This document shows, piece after piece, positions 25,801 through 37,800 of a DNA stretch of 64,000 nucleotides. The stretch's first letter is position 1; the number at the start of each line of letters is the position of its first letter. The position numbers and the translations under genes are program-made. The DNA is taken from NCBI RefSeq assembly GCF_964199755.1, contig NC_133930.1, positions 29,244,571-29,308,570 on the forward strand. The letters run 5' to 3'. The notes under the pieces are model-generated. The model had not been told where the DNA came from and did no database searches. It was given only the letters and a program-made list of their open reading frames with translations. This DNA is from Larus michahellis. Taxonomy: Eukaryota; Chordata; Aves; Charadriiformes; Laridae.

Positions 25801-28800
25801 TGCTGTTGACACCTCAGGGTGGCTCACCTTTTGTGTGTAGTTATAGAGGGGTCCCATTTTCCTGGTGCTAGTATTCTTAGCGGAAAGTATTATCCCTTTT
25901 TAAAATGCACTGCAAGCGGAATGATGCTGTGGAGGTTTCAGAAGAAATTGCACATCTGTGCAGCATAGCATAGCCCTGCCAGAAGTTCTGCGGCCGGCTG
26001 CCTTGCATATCTCTGTCTCATGTAAAATCTGTATCCCAGCAGGGAACGTGTTGGAGGATTTTGCTTTCTGCTTCTATTTTACAGCATGAAAAGCAGAACA
26101 ATTGGACCGGAGCTTTATTTGGGAGCTAAGTTTGGAGAGGGGAGTCAGGCTTGTGCTGTGATTTACCTGAAGTGTTGGCTTTTCAGTGCTAGTGGTCTGG
26201 TTTCATCAAAGACATGAACAAAAGGACTTGAAGAGAGGCCTGTCCAGAGGCAGAATAGTAACAATAATAAAATTTCATAAAAGTAGGAAAGTACAAAAAC
26301 TGTGAAGGGTCTTTTGTGGCATTGCGGATTCTTGTTCTGTGCGCAAATTTGGGAGGTACTCCCAATGAAAAAGGCCAGCTGGCTTGATTCTCACTCGCGT
26401 AGGTCTGAGGGGCAGAAAAATCAGATGCAGGAGGCATAAAACATTCTGTTTGCTAATAAATGGGTACAGTTCATTGATGTCAACTAAATGCCAGCAAGAG
26501 CTGAATGTCGGCACTGTATGATTTAATGACCTGGAAGGAGACTATCCGTGACTGCAGAGAGCTTTCATTACAGCTGAAGGAGTGAAACAGAATTGCATTG
26601 TAAATGGCAATATTTGGTAAAACAAATTGTTGGATCTAGTGTGCAGCTTATACATAGTACAGTAGAAGTTGTTACCATAACTCTGAGAGGCTGGTAAATG
26701 CCACCATATTCGTTTTGCAGGTTTGTAACCAAGGTACAGATACACGAAGAGAGACGCAAAACAAACTAGACAGTGCCTGCCTGACATCTCTTTTAGGGCT
26801 GTTATTTCACATGTATGTATTGTCCATGCTCCTTCATCTCCATACCCATGGCCCTTGAGAGCTCATCATTATGCTTCAAGCCACAAGCCACATCCTTTTC
26901 TCCTCCATGGTGGAGTTAGGGAACGTCAAGGGAAGAGCAGGAGCTCCTTGCAGAAGGGGTGGCTGTGCTGCAAACACTGTGAGGGTTGGTGCAGGGCAGG
27001 GTTACAGGGGTGCGAGCTAGAACCAGAGTGCAGGGACAGTGGGATTTACACTTGCTCCCTTGTTTTATTTGTAAACGCATATTCACCGTGTGGTTAGGCT
27101 TTCGAAGGCTGTGGCAGTGTTTTGCTGTGTCTGGCTCAGCCAAGTGGCTGATGCAGCGTGTCAGAGAGAGCTTGGCTGTGAAGCAGAACCAACAAGCACC
27201 TTCCTTCTTCATCCTCGCAAATAGGGACACTGGAGTGAGGAAAACGGAGCTTAAAACATCCTCTGAGAAGCTCCCCCTCCCCATCTTGGGGAGTAACCAA
27301 GGAGGCAGAGCTTTGTGGGGACAGCCTGGGGGTAGCGCAGCTGTCTGGACTCTGGTCTGGAGGCACTCCAGGGTGCAGCAAGTCAGGAGCCATCCCCTCT
27401 CTGCCTCATTTGCCAGTGGTGTGGGAGCCTGTTCTGCTCCGTGATTTTGCAGGTAAACAGGAGTTAAATTTGGGTATGGAGGCTGGGCAAGGATTGAGGG
27501 CCTCGCTGCTCAGGGGTAGGGTGTGGGTTTCTGAGACACCTGAGCTGATCGTGCGGTGCTTTCCTTGACTGCAGCTTCTCTTGGCCTTGGGACTGTTTGT
27601 TCTTTCTAGAGGCAAGTTCAGAAAGCCTGCAGGACGCTGGCTGGAGAGGGGTCATCGTGTAGCTAGAGCCTTTCTGCTTCCAGGGTGTTAAAAGAGACTT
27701 GGCCCACTGTTACAATTTCAAAATAACAGGGAGCTCCATCCTTAGCTGGTGTAAATCACCATCAGATCAACTGATGCTGCTTCAGGGCTCAGAGCATTGT
27801 CTGAAGCTGCATTTGGTTTTGTCTCCTGTTTTACAGTCTGTAGTGTGTGTGGGTGGTAGTCTCAGGCGTTGAGTGGACGTCAGTCCCTCTCAGTTTCCAC
27901 CAAACATCCAACCTTCTTTCCCTCTCAGTTCCCACTTCTTCCTATTTACTACTTTCCATCCAGCCTTAAGGAGAAGTAGTAGCTCATCAGAAGGTGAAAG
28001 GTAATGGTCTTCATGGAGCCTCCTGTTTCGTAATGGCTTTCTTTTTTCTTTTCCAGAGGGACGGATGCTCATTCAGGACATCTCTTCCATCCCCAGCAGA
28101 GGGCACTTGGAGAGCACGTCTGATTTGGTTGTGGACTCCACCTACTACAGCAGTTTTTACCAGCCATCCCTGTATCCTTACTATAACAACCTGTACAACT
28201 ACTCCCAGTACCAAATGGCAGTGGCCACTGAGACTTCCTCAAGTGAGACGGGGGGTACGGTTGTAGGGTCAGCCATGAAAAACAGCCTTCGAAGCCTCCC
28301 AGCAGCATACATGCCAAGCCAGTCAGGAAAACAGTGGCAGGTATGATGTTACAGAGGTGTTACATGGAAGAGTGAGGTAGATAATAAAAAGCTGTTTCTT
28401 GGGCCTGATTCTGACCTCTTCTTTGCTGGTTTCATGGCAATGCAAAACCAGAATCAGATTCCAGGGTGGCATTAGGACCCATGTTAGGAAAATTAGCTGA
28501 AGTGGGTGGTTATCATGCAGCACAACAAAAGCAATGATACAGGTATAGGTAGGTTGCTGCAAGCACAGATAAAGGGCACCCACTTGATTTTATCTTCTGA
28601 TTTACATTGTAGTAGATGATGAGCTGTTTTCCAGAAAAAGAGTGTCCAACTGAATTACCAAACATAGCATCCTGGGAGCCTTGTGTGTCATCTCTGAGAG
28701 GCTTTGCTCTTCAGGAACCTGTTCTTTTCTCTTCCGTCTTTCACATCTCCAAGGCTCTGAAGTGACCCTGTAGACCATGGTGTTGTGCAGTGAGTTGGTG

Positions 28801-31800
28801 GCAGTCAGTGACACGGCATGTTGCTAATGTTGCGTTGTGGCAGTGTCAGCTCCAAGTCTTGCGACTGTGACTTGGGTAGCTCAAGGTACAGGCTGTACCT
28901 AAGAGGTTTGCACCAGAGCTCTGTGTATTCCATTAGTTAGGATATAAAGCCACTGAAGCCCTCTCACTTTAGGACTTGATAATTGTAGCTTCCAACTCAG
29001 TACTGGTCGGAGACTGGAAAAAGGGAAAATCTGCCAAGGCAGGGGATTCGTGGCAAAGTAAATGGGGCCATTTCAGTGACCTTGAGGCTGTTTGGTCTTG
29101 GGCTATAGGCTGTAGGTGCTTTTCTGTCTGAAATTGAACTCAGGAGGCTGCGCCCTCTGAGTCTGCATACACCTGTGATCCTTGTCCCAGGGCAGGACAG
29201 GGAAGACCTCTTCTGTAGAGCATCAAGAGAGGGGAGGCTGCCTTCTGCAAAGGCTCCGTTGTGAAATCACTCAACAACAAAAGGTTAAATGTCCCCCAAA
29301 ACTTCCTTTCTGAATGGAACAGAGGAGTTGTCCCTTTTGCTGCCAGAGAATTCCTCTAGCATTTCTGGCACAGGGACCAATTCTGAAAGGGCACTTTAAC
29401 TTCTCATACCAAGGAGCTGGAACTAAGATCAGGGTGATTACAATTACTGTAGCAGTCCACATCACCTTCAGTGGTGCTTTCCTATCATTAGACACTTTTT
29501 TCATGGAAAGGTCCTTCTGAAAATGCAGGGGCCTCCTGGGGCAACAGCTGGCAATTCCATGAATTTTAAGATCATGGCTTTACAGCAGTTGGCATTTAGT
29601 ACTATTCATGTCCCTTTTTTGGCATGAGTACACCTATATGGGAAAAAGAGCTGTCTCCCTTCCTTCTGCTGTGTGAGCCCACACCACGAAAGCTTTCTTC
29701 CCTCAGTTGATAGGCTTCACCGCAGTCACCTTCAAATACATGGAGGTACGCCTTTTCAGTTACATTAATTGATAGCATCCTCTTTGCCTGCTGAACTTGG
29801 TGAGCAGACCAGGGGGAGAATTAGTCAAGGCAAGCTGGGGATAGGATTTTGTGCGTGGTAACAAGGTGGTGTGCCAGTGCTCTTTTAGCTTTTTCGTTTT
29901 GGTTGATTGGGTTGATCTGGCACATCATAGCAGAGTATTTCAGATATAAAGTTACTTCTGAAGCTTTTGCAGTACCTAGCTTGTAAGAGCCTACTGCAGA
30001 GCTGATGCTTGGGGACACCGTCACAACACAAATGACGGGCAGCAGCATTCGTCTTGTGAAAATAATGTTCTTGCAGGCTGCTAGTCCGCACTTCACCATT
30101 CCTCCTGCCAGTAGAGACTTCTGTGATCTTACTTGCTTGCGAAAACGAAAGTAAATTACAGGTATTGACTGTCCTAGCGCATAGTGTTTGAGGAAGAGAT
30201 AAAATGAATGTATGTTGAAATATATTAAACCTTGGAATGATGGTGTTGTCCTCTTGGTTATGTTGTGCTGTACTGTCATTTGAAATTAGACTGTATGTGT
30301 AAGAAGTCTTGGCCTAGAGGGTCTGTTGACTCACTGTGAGATTGCCTGTTTTTTGTGGCATCTTTGACACTCCTTAAAGAAATAAAAGCAATAGTGTGTT
30401 TTCCATGGATTTTTCTCTTGAAGCCCTGCAGAATCTGTAGCTGACTTCTGCTTAAGTGCCACTCCAATTAGTGAGATACCAAAGACTTGATTAAGGAAAA
30501 AAGAGGTGATTGTCAAAAAAGACCATTTTCTTTCCATCAGTAGACTCCGAGGACTGGGTGTTCATTCCTAGCTTGTGGGTTGTATCGCATGTTTCCACTC
30601 ACCTCCATGTGAATTTAGTGATTTACCTTGCCTAAGATTTTAATTTCTTAAGGCCAAAATTTTTGGTTTCTCTCAGTGTTTTTCTGGTGAGATGCCTGTG
30701 CTGAGAGACTAGAGGTAGTGCTTTCTGCCTGCAAAAGTGACATCTCCCCAGCTTCTAAATGGCCTAAACCCAGGACCCACCTCTCCTGTTCTGTAGGGCA
30801 GAGTGTAGTTCAAGGTCAGTGTCATGTAACTTACAAGGTGTTTCTCAGGGGCTGATCTGCAAGAAGGACTGTTATTGCTGGAAGAGTTACGAATTCATGG
30901 GGTTTGCATACTGTTATGACAGCATAACATTGCACAAATAATCATAAAAAGTTTTACAGTGAGAGCTAGGCTAGATAATACTTGATGTCAGTGGGCTCAG
31001 TGATGCTGAGGTTGTAAAACGCTGTGCGGCACTGAAGATGGTTTGTTGTAAGGGGAATGAGCTCTCAGCTGCTGCACGTGGTTAAACACCAGTTCTGCTC
31101 ATGGAAGGTTACCAGCTAGGGAAGATGACAGAAATACAGTGTTAAATGGAGAAGGATGAATGAGTTTCTCTGTCAAGCACGATAAGGAGTTACAGGAGAG
31201 TTTCAAAGCATGATCCACAAAGAGGAATCAGACCTTGCTCACACCTTCAGGGGGTTTTGCTGGCAAACCTATATAGGCTGGTTCTCTCTAAAGGAATCAC
31301 GTAGCTGTATCTACACAGGGATTTTTGTTGGACTGCCTGTACTTGACTTGGGTTTATTTTCTGCATGCACAGGCTATCTTAACCAGTCTTCCAGTATGAG
31401 TGAGCCTGCTTATGTGACCAGTAGTGCTATAAGTGTTTTGATCAAGGTTTTTGATTTTTGCTTCTTTATCAAAATGATGGCTGTGCTATGCCCACTGTGA
31501 CCAGATCAGGGCAGCTTGCTGAGCTGTGAGCCTACAGGAGGGTTTCTTTGTTGGTACAAGCTGCCCGTGTGCTCACTGGAAGGTATCCTCGTTTAAGCAG
31601 TGTAGTCAAGACTCCTGCCTTTTCCAGGCTTTGTTGGTGGAGGCAGGCTTGTCCTGGAACAACTGTAACCACACAAGGAGAATTGCATACTTAAAGATAA
31701 CTTCCGGATGCAGACAAGGCCTTGAGCAGCCCAGCTGTCTGCTGTTTCAGAATTTAAGGAGCAAGGGAGAAAAGCCAGGGAGGAAACGTGTGAGTGTGTG

Positions 31801-34800
31801 TGGGATGGGATGAGGATTAATGCATCATTGAGCCTTGGCAAATAAACTGAATCACTGAATCTTTAATGTAGATTAATGTCAGATTTCATTAGTCTTTGTT
31901 CTTTGCAGAGGCTCGTGTACTTGAGTGGATTTGTAGAGGTGCAATTTTTTTAGATATTTCTGTGTAGGTTTTGTTCATTTGTATACAATTATCCCAGAAG
32001 CTATATCCATCATGATTTGATAAGCATAATGGAGATGATAGTTTCGGTCCAGACCCCTTCAGTCATCTGTATTCTGCTGCTTCTGCCAGCTCTAAGGCAG
32101 ATAATCAGATATGTCTGGTGCTGCACCTGAAGAAAAGACGAGCTTAGGTCGAAGAGGAAATGTAGCAGATGTGGTGGTCACCATGCATCTCCTGTCACTC
32201 CAGTGTTGTGTGAGCATCTGGACCCTCCCTTGGAGCTCTCATAATTGTTCATTACAACAGGAATTTATGTGCATCCAACCAATTAACAGTTCGATGAGTT
32301 CGTCAACATTAGTACTGCAAGTCAGAGCATGTTGGTATGCAGTGGAAGTTGGTGCTTCAGAAGCTGGTCTCGGTGTGACCCACTTAGGGACAGCAACTGG
32401 AAAATGATGGGGTGACCGCAGTCTCTTCTACCACAACAGTAAAACCTGGATGGACACATCTGAATCTAATCAGGCTTCATTCTCCAGGCTGGCAATGAAA
32501 CTGCTGGCTTGTGACCCACACCGTAAAGATAATCGGGACTCATTGTGAGTCGGCATCCTCCCCAAAAAGTGTTAGAACTCTTCTGGTTCCTACAGCCATA
32601 CGATTAAAAATCTGCAAAATGCGGAATGTGCCCCCATATCTGGGGACCAGTGGCTGAGTTTTCTTTGTTACTCTGGTGACTCCAGGGATCCTGCTTCAGA
32701 GAAAGGTTAAGGCTAGCCAAGCGGTTTTGGACAAATTCAAATTTCAGAATTTCATGTAACTTCTGCTCTGAGGTGGTTTGGGTTTTTTCCCCTTTTTTTT
32801 TAATGAAGCTCGGCAAACAAGTATTTTCACTTAAAAAAACTCAACTTTTTTGTTCTTGCCTTAAACCAGTTTAGAGCAAAAACCTGAAGTAAGTATTGGT
32901 GAGAGTCAGACTAAGAAATTGTAACTCCTTTTCTAATATGGGAATTACATTTAGCATTTCGAAGTGCAATACCTAACATTGTTGAGATAGGAAACTGGTT
33001 TTAAAAAAATTCTTAAAAAGTAGCAAACATGCAAAAATGTCTTTTACTAAATCCAGAAAAGTGTGGCTGTGATAGGGCAGCTAGTAGTTTGAACTCTTAA
33101 GAACAGCTGCTTGCTAGTAAAAAAAATTTATCTTTTCAACTTCTGCAACCTGATTGTAGTTTCTGGCACAGTTTTTCCTCCAATAAGCCTGACCTTTTTA
33201 CAGAAATGTGCGGTCTAACTCTCCAGAAATAGGTGTAAAATGTGTAAAATATATGTGTGTCTGTGTGTGTGTTTATGTGTAAATATATACACATTGTGCA
33301 AGTCACCCGACACAATCCCGATTTTATGTGTAAGCAGTGTATTATATACTGTATTCATAACATACCCTTCACACTACAGATTTATGCTAAAAGTATCCTA
33401 ATGTTTCTGACAGCTCATGTGTGACATGAATGCAATCCATATTTCTTGGAGGAGCTAATCTAAGCGGTTTATTTTCCGATACTGCTGATAGGGCTATATC
33501 TCTAGGTGTCACCGCAGTTGAGATTCTGATGGTAACATATTGTTTATGGGTCACTGCCTTTGTCTAAAAGAATAGGTTGGAACAGAATAGCAAAGGTTAA
33601 TTAAGTTTGTCTATCAAGGAGGGACAGATATAGATGTCTCTTGTATTTTCCGTGCTAGAATCAAAGTTAAGGCAGGGTATCATAGACTCGTTTTTCCCTC
33701 GTGCTGGAAAATATGCTTAGTTGGTTTTAGGAATGAAACAAAGCCACTCTGGGCAGCGGGAGTGCAGCAGTAGTTGTGATGGGTCAGCTCACGGGCAATA
33801 GCACTGCAAGGTGGGAGAGTCGCAGCAACCCTGGTTTACAGCTGGGGAAACTGAGGCAGGGAAGTGTTAAATAACTTACCCATGGTCACACAGCCCACAG
33901 GTGAAAGAACGGAGATTCCTGATGTCTGGGTTTCCACTCTGGTGCCCAGCGGATGCTTTCTTGCCTCACGCCAGAAACCAACTTGTGAATTCTGCTGTTT
34001 GCAAGTGACGACACATAAATGCGAAATGCAGTTTTAAGCCCCCCGAAGCTGGCTTTATTTTTAAGATAAAGGCAGAAGGAGGAGGCTATGTTAAAACTTC
34101 TAACAGAGTTTCTCTGGTGTTTCTGTAGTTACTGGTTTTGTTTTAAGGCAGCTGTGGGTGGGACAGAGGGACGGAAAGCCTGGGTGAAGTGACGTGGCCA
34201 AGATCAGGTGGCACACCAGTGGCAGAGCTGAAGGATAGTACTTAGGTCTCCTCTATTGCTCTGAATTTTTTGCAGCCCTTTTCACCTCTTCCTAGTTGTC
34301 CTTCTTGGGAATAAACCCCACAGTCAGTCACAATGAACTGCAAAATGAGAAGGTGCTACTAAGAGTAGTGCTGGCCTGCACACAAGGAGATTGCGGCTGG
34401 CAGCTTCTGCAAATAAAAGAATTAGCCGAGTGATGTTTTGTCTGAATGAATCATGTGGGAAGGGCAGGACAGTTTTCTAGTCTCTGAGGCTGGAAGAAGT
34501 GAGCCACCACTTGTGTCTGCTTTGCCTCTTTGCTGTCTCTGGTCTGGCCACCTCCTCTCCTCAGCTCTTCTTCCATGAAGATGTGTAGAGGTTTAGCAGG
34601 TGCTGCCAGGAGCTTGGAAGGAGGAGCTGGGCCTTACTTTGCTCTTCCACCAGCTGTTGAGAAAGCTCTTCTGCAGGAATGGTCTGAACTGATGCAAGAC
34701 CATTTTCTTAGTGCTTTCCTGGCATTTGCTACATATTCTGTCACTGTTGGACGCTGCTGTGGGGCTGCACTGACTGTTGTGCTCAGTGATGGACAAATCC

Positions 34801-37800
34801 TGCTTCCAGCTTACCTGTTTGTGGATGAGCTGTAGCTGCCTTTGATTCCCCATGTTGGCTTTACAAGGGAACAGGGGAAGAATTTCCAGTGCATGCATGG
34901 TCTTTTAATCAGGCCATATTTGTTCATGAGTTATACGCATCCCACTGTTGCTTATAGTACATCCTTTAAGAAGTTACTGAGTGTGCACTGTGTTGCACCA
35001 TTTAGGGGAACCTGTAAATGCTGAATAGGCCAAATGTGCATCTCCGATGATCCGTGTCTCCCCCTGAAGCCAGTGAAGTACTTGGTGAATCAATCCTGCA
35101 GCTGGGGCAGGGCGGGAGCGATGTGTGGCTGGAAGGGGATGCACTGTAAGTCAGCAGCTTGGGTGTTCAGCTCAGGAGCTCTGCTTGCTCTCTGCATGCA
35201 AGTGCATGCCTTTCCCTTCCACAGCACTTTCTGCCCTAAAACATGCGTTTTTCTTATTGCACATAGCCTGGGGTGATAAAAACCAGAGTGGCTTGTGGGA
35301 CCATCCCAGCCCTTGCCTGCCTTGGTCTCGCTGTAGGGCTGGAAGGGGCGAGGGAGGCAGGAGGAGACACCAGAGGGCCAGGCACCTCCTCCTGTGATCC
35401 CTGCATTGCCTCAGCATTCACCCAGGACAGGACCCAGGGGAGGATCCCAAACCCAGCATGTGGCTGCAGCCTTCGGCAGGCCAGACTGTCCTGGACTGGA
35501 AGTAATCTGAATATTCCAGGGCCTCCCCAGGGTTGTTTTTATCACCCTTTCTGGCACCCAAAAATGTGCAAGGACTCTTCAGAGCTGCAGGAGTTAATAC
35601 AGAGCAAATGCCCCTTCTCATAGGGTGGAGATCTCCTAAGCCCCCTTTTTAATGCAGCGCTAAGGTCAAGAATTTTTACGGATGGTTGTTTTTTTATTGT
35701 TACTGTAAAACAGGATTGCTAAGCACTATAAAAAGGAAACCTTATGGTTCAGATTTACTGCGGTGTGTATTCTAAACAGTTTAATAAAACAAAACCAAAA
35801 GCTTTTAGATTTTCTTCAGTGGTTAATACGCAGCATATTCTTTGCAGAGCCAAGCCTTTGGCTGTCGGTCGAACTGTGGTTCATAGACTTGGTGTGGGTA
35901 ATAAGATTATAAAACATGTCTCTTGCTAGCCAGCTACCACACACTAATAATAATAGTAGTAATAATTCATTGCATCCAGAGATTTTAGGTGAGTTGTTTT
36001 TTTAAGAAATGGAGAAAAACCCTAAAAAAGGGTTTGAAAGGAAACAGGTCACTGCATCCACTCTACAGGGAGAGGAAACATGCACGTGATCGTTGCGGTG
36101 CCAGGGAGTGATCCCTCCATTTTGTTACAGCTGAAGTAATGCTGTCTCCTGCAGGCGACCTTTTCTCGGTTGCACACATGCACTTGCTCAAGGGAGAGAT
36201 GGAGATGTGAAGACCGCGGATGCTGCCTCACCAAGGGAAGGAAGATGATGTGTGCAGAACAGCAGACAGAGAGGAGTTTGCTAACTTTTTTCCCCCAGTA
36301 CTTCTAGAGCTGTTGAGCTTTGCAGATGTGCAGATTCAGCATGGCTGTTGGACTGAGCTTTTGGCCAGTTTGTATTGCAAATCCATAATTTCAGGGCAGA
36401 GGCAGTCTTGGTTTTGTGGAGGGAGTCTGTGCACAGCACAAATGACCATTTCCAGGTGGAGACTGCCCTTTTTCAGAACAACAGAGGAGACACCAGTGTC
36501 TCTTTCAACTTGAGGATGCTTTGGGATGACACATTCATTTTTTTTAAGAGCAATTTGCTATTTATCATGGATGAAACTTAGTGCATGTTGGCCTTTTTCT
36601 GTATGCATAGGGTACAGATGGTAGAAAAATCACCTTTTAAGTAAGACTCTTACTTTCATAGGCTAAAAGTGTGTCATGATGATCCTTCAGTACATGTGCA
36701 AATACGTGCAACTGTGCTGCCGTCAGAAGATGGGCAGAGATGCACTTTGCTTCCCGCAGACAGCCACTGCTGGCTCTCAGTACTGAATCTCACTGCAAAC
36801 GTGGCTCCACATGGGAAGCGAGATGGTGCCCTCTGTCTCAGAGAACACCAGCAGGATTTTAGGTGACTCGGGCCACATTACGTCCAGCTAAGCATACTAA
36901 AATGCATATTGAATTATTAAGGGGGGGGACCTCTGGAAAACAAGGAGTGACTGCATTCTGGCTGCTTTTCTGGGAGGTGCCAGTGCCTCCTTCTTCCAGG
37001 ACCAGATCCTGAGGGTCTGCTGGCGCGGGGTGGCCATCTGGGACAGCAGGTTCACCCCCTGCCTCCGCTGCTCCCCAGGTCTGAGCATCGCAGCCTGGTT
37101 GAGGAGCAGGGCTCCCTGCGTGGCTGGCTGGGATCCAAGGGGACCACAGTGGAATGGCCAGAGCTCCCTTAACCAAGGTGAGATGGGGCTGAAAAGGTTG
37201 TCAGGCCCTTCCACTTGCGAAGACAACATCTAATGACATAGCTGGATGTTTGTTTCTGTTGGCACTGCTGCCTTTAATACCTGGTACAAAACTTCTCTGC
37301 CCAGAAGTTTTCCATCTTACTGCTCATTCACTGCTCAGCAGACTTAGTGAGATCAGGTAGTCTTACCTTTCCTGTTGAAAATCCTGATCTTGTGAAGTGT
37401 TTGGCTGCATTTTTTGGAGCACTGTAGCCACGTTACATTGCAGAGCTTTGGAACAAATAATAGTAGATGGTAGTTCTTTCATAAAACAAAAATTTTAATA
37501 AGTATTATTTCCTTTCTGAGGAGATTACTTTGGATGATTTCAGGGCATTGGAGTAGGATAAACTTGGATTTCTGAGTGCTGCCAACTTTGCTGCAGGAGG
37601 GAGAAGGGGTTGTCTGGTGGCCACCGTGCTGATAGAGTGGACCTGCTCGACAGTGTCCAGCTGTGGCTCCACTGCAGGCTTCCTATGGAGTCTGTCCACG
37701 ACTTGGTTTCTCTGGGTAAATTAGGAAAATATTTTTCCATCTCTCTGGGTTGTAGGAAAAGCGGTGTGTTTGCATGTGTGTGTCACTGTTCAGATGCCGT

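Larger units (their letters stand above)
7836..28056 (+). other. DMRT1: DMRT1 intron 2 (about 20.2 kb)
   Basis: The intron begins GTAAAG and ends TTTTCCAG. It contains no credible exon of another gene. Recognised content: a stretch at about 8740-9420 of AT-rich, non-repetitive sequence that may be conserved noncoding DNA; a strong hairpin at 10134-10176; CR1 fragments at about 11975-12178, 13345-13800 and 17345-17490; a pyrimidine-rich tract at about 15950-16210; short AT repeats near 16300; a purine-rich GA stretch at about 21020-21050; and a 17-base A run at 23869-23885. The rest (about 17.5-28 kb) looks like single-copy intronic DNA with no feature I can name. Confidence 0.85.
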
